NCBI GenBank assembly: GCA_964534125.1
Contig: CAZHOJ010000006.1
Span: 62,001-126,000, forward strand
Reading direction: 5' to 3'
DNA: 64,000 bases
Source: 2-02-FULL-55-14 sp964534125
Lineage (GTDB): Bacteria; Bacteroidota; Ignavibacteria; UBA10030
Positions 59,729-64,000 of the stretch are shown here, piece after piece (position 1 is the stretch's first letter; the number at the start of each line of letters is the position of its first letter). The notes beneath the pieces are model-generated. The model had not been told where the DNA came from. It did no database searches and saw only the letters and a list, made by a program, of their open reading frames with translations. The position numbers were made by a program, and so were the translations under genes.

Positions 59729-59744
59729 TATGACCCAAGTCACA
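59729..59744 (-). promoter_or_regulatory. CRP-like site upstream of the 398-residue/FecR operon
   Basis: On the minus strand TGTGA-N6-TCATA, nine of ten matches to the CRP half-sites. Its centre lies 33 bp from the centre of the -7 box, 20 bp (two helix turns) closer than the sites at 12641 and 19201. Confidence 0.5.
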
Positions 59745-59756
59745 TGGCCTAAAACA

Positions 59757-61070
59757 CTACAAATTTGCAACGTCATTATAGAGTACGAACGCCATAAAGA
59801 CAAGGAGAAGCACGATCCCCGCCTGCTGGATGGCGATCTTGACCTTGTTGGGCACCTCTTTCCGGAATATCGCCTCGTAGCCGAGAAACACCAGGTGTCC
59901 TCCATCCAAAGCGGGGAACGGGAGAATGTTCAGGAGAGCGAGACTGATGCTGAGGAGCGCCATGAAACTGAGGAAGCTGGCAAGGCCACCCTCCGCCGAC
60001 CGGTTCGCCATTTGCGCGATACGCACCGGGCCGCCGACCGATGTTTCAAGCGACGCCTGACCGGTGAACAACTGGAGAATGTTCGTGAAGAAGACGCCGC
60101 TCGTGAACCAGACTTCCCGAACACCGATGGGGAGCGCCTCAAAGAATCCGTACTCCATCCGCTGGATAGGACCGCTATATGCAGCGAGAAGCGAGACCCC
60201 GATGACCCCTTCCTCCGTCGGCGTTACGGGATGCGTCATCAGGCTGTCGCCCCGTTTCCAGGAGAGGACGATCTCCCTGCCTGCGTTCTCGCGTATGGTC
60301 GGGGGAAGGGAGCTGTACGAGACCGGCATGTCGTTGATGGCAACGATCGTGTCGCCGGGCGCGAGTCCGATCGCCTCTGCAGGTTTTCCTGACTGCACGC
60401 CGCCGATGACGGCCACAAGTCCCCGCGGGAAGATGCCGAATCGCTCCTGTGTAATGTCAGGTATCGCGTCGCGCGTCACATCGATGCGAACAGCCTCTCC
60501 CGAACGTTCGAGGTCGAAGACCAGGTCCTCTCCCATGAACTCGGCGTATATCATGCTTTCGATGTCGTCCCACCGCTCTACCGGAGCATCGTTGATCGCC
60601 CGGATCTTGTCGTAGAGCTGGAATCCGGACCGTTCCGCAATGCTCTCAGGAACGATGTACCCGATCTCTGTCACAGGGCGCACGGTCCGGCCCTGCGTAT
60701 AGATGAGCCCCCAGAAGATCCCGACGGCAAGGAGCAGGTTCATGATGACGCCGGCGGACATCACAACTGCACGCTGCCACACCGGCTTGGACCGGAACTC
60801 CCACGACTCGGGCGGCTTGTTGAGGAACTCGGTATCCATGCTCTCGTCGACCATACCGGCGATCTTTACGTACCCGCCGATGGGCACCCAGGAGATGCAG
60901 TAATCCGTCTCTCCGATCTTCTTGCCGAATGCGCGTGGCGGAAAGCCGATGCTGAATCTGTCCACCCTCATGCCGAAGAACTTGGCGGTCGCGAAATGAC
61001 CGAGCTCGTGGATGAACACGATGACGCCGATCGTGATGATGAAATAGAAGAGTGTGCTGAGGAGCTCCAT
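59757..61070 (-). CDS. rseP: RIP zinc metalloprotease RseP (site-2 protease)
   Basis: A 437-residue intramembrane M50 protease. It has a first helix with HELGH (His21, Glu22, His25), one or two PDZ domains in the periplasmic loop (about 125-310; QSGKPAEAIGLAPGDTIVAINDMPV), and the third metal motif NILPFPALDGGH near residue 385. It cuts anti-sigma factors or signal-peptide remnants inside the membrane. It follows dxr by 26 bases, a gene order common in bacteria. A FecR-domain protein is encoded just beyond, though no anti-sigma factor is visible. Confidence 0.94.
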   Translation of the reverse strand: MELLSTLFYFIITIGVIVFIHELGHFATAKFFGMRVDRFSIGFPPRAFGKKIGETDYCISWVPIGGYVKIAGMVDESMDTEFLNKPPESWEFRSKPVWQRAVVMSAGVIMNLLLAVGIFWGLIYTQGRTVRPVTEIGYIVPESIAERSGFQLYDKIRAINDAPVERWDDIESMIYAEFMGEDLVFDLERSGEAVRIDVTRDAIPDITQERFGIFPRGLVAVIGGVQSGKPAEAIGLAPGDTIVAINDMPVSYSSLPPTIRENAGREIVLSWKRGDSLMTHPVTPTEEGVIGVSLLAAYSGPIQRMEYGFFEALPIGVREVWFTSGVFFTNILQLFTGQASLETSVGGPVRIAQMANRSAEGGLASFLSFMALLSISLALLNILPFPALDGGHLVFLGYEAIFRKEVPNKVKIAIQQAGIVLLLVFMAFVLYNDVANL

Positions 61071-61096
61071 GTGTATGCTCGGGTGCTGGTGAATAT

Positions 61097-62260
61097 CTAT
61101 GATGTCATGCGGCCGACGATCGCATCCGCGGTTCGTCTGGCCCAGGCGTCGGCATCGACGATGTCTCCGATGGCGACAGAACCGCTGGACCGATGACCAG
61201 CCATCGTCTCTTCAAGGATGGCCGGTATGCGCGCGAACGAGGTACGTCCGTCCAGAAAAGCATGGACAGCTATCTCATTCGCCGCGTTCAGGACCGCCGG
61301 ATAGGTGCCCCCCGCGTCGAGCGCCTCGTAAGCGAGACGAAGAGCGGGGAAGCGTCCGGTGTCAGGGGCGGTGAACGTCATCTCCCGAAGGTCGGGAAAC
61401 GAGATGCGCTTTCCGTCCATGATCATCCGCTCGGGGTATGTCAGCGCGTACTGGATCGGCAGTTTCATGTCCGGAAGTCCAAGCTGGGCCTTGACCGATC
61501 CGTCGCGGAACTCGACCATCGAATGGATGATCGATTGCGGATGGATGACCACATCGATCCTCTCATGAGGAAGGTCGAACAACCAGTGGGCCTCGATCAC
61601 CTCGAGCCCCTTGTTCATCAGGGTCGCCGAATCGATTGTGATCTTTTTCCCCATACTCCAGTTGGGGTGTCTGAGTGCCCGTTCGACCGTGATAGCGCCG
61701 AATTCCTCCGCCGGCGTGTTGCGGAAAGGGCCCCCGGAAGCCGTCAGGATCAGTCTGGCGATATCTTCCTGCCGCTCGCCCGCAAGGCACTGCAGAATGG
61801 CGCTGTGTTCGCTGTCCACGGGGAGGAGGCGCACCTTATGGTGGCGCACAAGGTCCCGGATGAACGCACCAGCCGCGACGAGAGTTTCCTTGTTCGCAAG
61901 GGCGATGTCCTTCCCATGCCGGATAGCCTCCGCTGTGGGGCCGACCCCGGCAAATCCCACGAGGGCCGATACCACAATATCAGTTGTATCCTGCCGGGCA
62001 AGGTCCAGAAGCCCTTCCTCGCCGGAGAAGACCTGAATCCGGGCCGGCAGCCTCTTTCTCAGCTCGTCCGCCCGGTCCTTCCCGACGACCGCGACGGCGG
62101 ATGGCTTGAACTCGTTCACCTGCGCCTCGAGGAGGTCAATATTCCCGTGGGTGGAGAGGAACGAGATGCGGAAATGGTCCGGGAGAGCCCTGATAACATC
62201 GAGGGTGCTCTGTCCGATCGAGCCAGTTGACCCGAATATGCCGACGCGTTTGAGAGCCAT
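61097..62260 (-). CDS. dxr: 1-deoxy-D-xylulose 5-phosphate reductoisomerase
   Basis: A 387-residue NADPH enzyme converting DXP to MEP, the committed step of the non-mevalonate isoprenoid pathway. The NADPH motif GIFGSTGSIGQSTLDVI is at the start, followed by ALANKETLVAAG, PVDSEHSAI and the catalytic-loop LTASGGPFRNTP, then HPNWSMGKKITIDSATLMNKGLEVIEAHWLF. Full length. It leads an operon with rseP. A terminator-like hairpin with a U5 tract lies in its leader, 11 bases before the ATG. Confidence 0.95.
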   Translation of the reverse strand: MALKRVGIFGSTGSIGQSTLDVIRALPDHFRISFLSTHGNIDLLEAQVNEFKPSAVAVVGKDRADELRKRLPARIQVFSGEEGLLDLARQDTTDIVVSALVGFAGVGPTAEAIRHGKDIALANKETLVAAGAFIRDLVRHHKVRLLPVDSEHSAILQCLAGERQEDIARLILTASGGPFRNTPAEEFGAITVERALRHPNWSMGKKITIDSATLMNKGLEVIEAHWLFDLPHERIDVVIHPQSIIHSMVEFRDGSVKAQLGLPDMKLPIQYALTYPERMIMDGKRISFPDLREMTFTAPDTGRFPALRLAYEALDAGGTYPAVLNAANEIAVHAFLDGRTSFARIPAILEETMAGHRSSGSVAIGDIVDADAWARRTADAIVGRMTS

Positions 62261-62270
62261 GGGAGCGACG

Positions 62271-62298
62271 AAAAAGGTCCGACCGTATGGACGGACCT
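62271..62298 (-). terminator. Terminator-like hairpin in the dxr leader
   Basis: On the minus strand a 7-bp stem (AGGTCCG, 62298-62292; CGGACCT, 62281-62275), with two more pairs after an A-A mismatch, is followed by TTTTT (62275-62271). No minus-strand gene lies upstream in the window, so it is more likely an attenuator of dxr-rseP than an operon end. Confidence 0.5.
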
Positions 62299-62385
62299 AA
62301 GTTACCAATGTAGATAAATTCGCAGGGGCAAGCAAGAAACGCCTGTTTTCTGGATACCGCCACCGGAATTGGCTATATTTTTTCC

Positions 62386-64000
62386 GTGCGAGCCCTCACT
62401 GTCATATGTATGATCGCCCTCGTTGCCCGGTCCGCCTCCGCGCAGACGGACGAGCAGACACGGAAGCTGCAGATCGCTCAAAGTCTGGAACAGGCCGGCG
62501 ACTGGAAACAGGCGGCCGTCCTCTACGAAGATCTCTGGCGCTCGGACACGACGAACTACGTCTACTTCGACGCCCTTCGCATGGCATACAGCCAGATGAA
62601 GGAATACGACAAAGCGCTCGGGCTTATCTCGCATCGCATGCGGATGCGGCCTGCCGAGTTCTACCTGGCGGCGTACCTTGGCGGGACCTGGTTTGACGCA
62701 GGGCAGCATCAGCGCGCGGACTCCGTGTGGGAGGCATTGCTCCAGGTCCAGCCGCGACAGAGGCAGATGTACGTTCTGGTAGCGCAGCAGATGCAGGAAC
62801 GACGTCTCTTTGGACGAGCCATCGATACGTACCTGAAAGGAAGAGCGGCGACGGGGAACGATGCCGAATTTGCGCAGGAGCTTGCCCTCCTCCATTCGGC
62901 TATGCAGACGTATGGCGAGGCGGTCAGAGAATATCTGCGCATCCTCGAGCAGACACCCCACCAGCTCGGATACGTGCAGTCGCGCATCGCCTCCTTCACG
63001 ATCCGGGATGAAGGACTGAGACAGGCTGCTGAGGTCGTTGCAGAGGCCGTGAAGCGCCAGCCCGCACGTACGCAATTCAGGGCCCTGCAGGCATGGCTGC
63101 TGATGGAGCAGGGGAGATACGCCGATGCGCTGCCCGTATACCGCACGATCGACAGTCTGAGCGGGACCAACGGCGCGCAGGTCTTTTCGTTCGCGCAGTC
63201 AGCTGCACGCGCGGGGCAATTCGCCGTGGCAATAGAGGCGTATGGCGATATCGTTGCGATCACGCCGCCGTCTCAGCTTCGTCCGCAGGCGATGTATGGC
63301 ATGGCCCAGGCGTACGAGCAGACGCTTCCGGACCGTTCGGGGGGCGTCAGTGTGCTTGTGCATCAGGATCCCTATGTGCCCGAGAGCATGCAGGCCTCGG
63401 ACAGTGCCCAGGTTCTGTACCAACGGGTCATACAGGAGTATCCCGGCTCACAACCGGCTCTTGAGGCTCTCTTCCGGATAGGCGTCATACGGTATGAGCG
63501 GTTATTCGACCTCGACGGAGCGCTGCGTGCGTTCGATGAGATACGCGCGGACAGGCGGGCGGGAAATCTGGCATGGGAGGCGCTCCTGATGTCAACCACC
63601 GTCCGTGTGGCAAGGGGCGATGTTGAGGGGGCGCGGGCGATGCTGACCACTGCGCCGCAACAGGCCCGGGGCTATCTGCAGGACCGGTTCACGCTGCAGT
63701 ATGCCAGACTTTCGTACCTGCTCGGCCAGTACGAGCTGTCGCTTGGGATGCTGCGAGGCGTCACGGAATCGTTGTCCCGTGATGCGGCCAACGATGCGCT
63801 GACCCTCTTCTATCATATACAGGAGGGATCCTCGGATTCATCGTCGCTTGCGCTCTTCGCGAAAGCGGAACTGTTGCAGCAGGAGCGGAAATACGCGGAA
63901 GCGCTGGGTCTCTACAAGGAAGTGAGCGTGGTGGCACGGACGGCGATGCTTGGATCGCGTTCGCGTATCGCGGTCGCCGAGATGCTCACCACGCTCGGAC
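62386..64000 (+). CDS. Exported TPR-repeat protein, N-terminal part
   Basis: An open frame of 538 codons running off the right edge. It starts at GTG 62386 (ATG 62410 is an alternative in the same frame) with a signal peptide (LTVICMIALVARSASAQ). The rest is tandem TPR-like helical pairs, for example AQSLEQAGDWKQAAVLYEDLW, AMQTYGEAVREYLRILEQ, MEQGRYADALPVYRTID, FAVAIEAYGDIVAI and QQERKYAEALGLYKEV. It is probably a periplasmic protein-protein interaction scaffold, as in BamD-, YbgF- or Por-type envelope complexes; the partner is unknown. Confidence 0.8.
   Translation, partial: MRALTVICMIALVARSASAQTDEQTRKLQIAQSLEQAGDWKQAAVLYEDLWRSDTTNYVYFDALRMAYSQMKEYDKALGLISHRMRMRPAEFYLAAYLGGTWFDAGQHQRADSVWEALLQVQPRQRQMYVLVAQQMQERRLFGRAIDTYLKGRAATGNDAEFAQELALLHSAMQTYGEAVREYLRILEQTPHQLGYVQSRIASFTIRDEGLRQAAEVVAEAVKRQPARTQFRALQAWLLMEQGRYADALPVYRTIDSLSGTNGAQVFSFAQSAARAGQFAVAIEAYGDIVAITPPSQLRPQAMYGMAQAYEQTLPDRSGGVSVLVHQDPYVPESMQASDSAQVLYQRVIQEYPGSQPALEALFRIGVIRYERLFDLDGALRAFDEIRADRRAGNLAWEALLMSTTVRVARGDVEGARAMLTTAPQQARGYLQDRFTLQYARLSYLLGQYELSLGMLRGVTESLSRDAANDALTLFYHIQEGSSDSSSLALFAKAELLQQERKYAEALGLYKEVSVVARTAMLGSRSRIAVAEMLTTLG

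Overview
This 64 kb window is a chromosomal segment around a replication origin. The organism looks like a free-living Gram-negative of the Bacteroidota/Chlorobiota group, most like Ignavibacteria or Kapabacteria; this is an inference. The support is a type IX secretion C-terminal domain with the NFPNPFNPST signature (M28 peptidase), a PorV/PorQ-family protein, DUF2851 and DUF721 proteins, many secreted barrels, and repeated promoters of the TTG-N19/21-TANNTTTG type typical of that group's primary sigma factor. I see no insertion sequences, phage, CRISPR arrays, rRNA or tRNA genes.

Layout. 1-4.1 kb: end of rodA, a membrane metallophosphoesterase, then dcd-pyrF-DUF3108. 4.2-9.7 kb: an envelope polysaccharide region, with a NodB deacetylase and Wzi-like barrel running left and two family-2 glycosyltransferases flanking a UPF0104 membrane protein running right. 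9.8-19.1 kb: DUF2851, a second metallophosphoesterase, a degenerate HNH protein, a response regulator, a 1259-residue hybrid kinase and small proteins. 19.3-28.2 kb: secreted M28 peptidase, three-gene transhydrogenase operon, cupin-modA-modB, and a TIGR03546-TIGR03545 pair.

28.2-46.4 kb is the origin region. Leftward from the origin run dnaA, dnaN, recF, a DUF721/DciA-like gene, gyrB and gyrA. Rightward run rpmH, rnpA, yidD, yidC, mnmE, mnmG, rsmG, murQ and DUF2461. DnaA boxes lie on both sides of dnaA, with an AT-rich candidate unwinding element on the dnaN side, so the origin appears bipartite. Two near-perfect parS sites flank mnmG, but parA/parB are not in their usual place after rsmG.

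46.8-64 kb: lon, dnaX, an orphan C39 peptidase, a PorV-like protein, then a left-running envelope/signalling cluster (398-residue secreted protein, FecR-domain protein, outer-membrane barrel, CHASE2 adenylate cyclase), rseP, dxr and the start of a TPR protein that leaves the window.

The most interesting signal is regulatory. Three CRP-like sites (TGTGA-N6-TCACA type) occur in gene-start regions. Two are parts of an almost identical composite element placed exactly 53 bp from the -7 box of two unrelated small genes. The third sits 33 bp from the -7 box of the operon beside the CHASE2 adenylate cyclase. This suggests a cAMP-CRP circuit using the classical class I and class II spacings, with its cyclase encoded in the same window.
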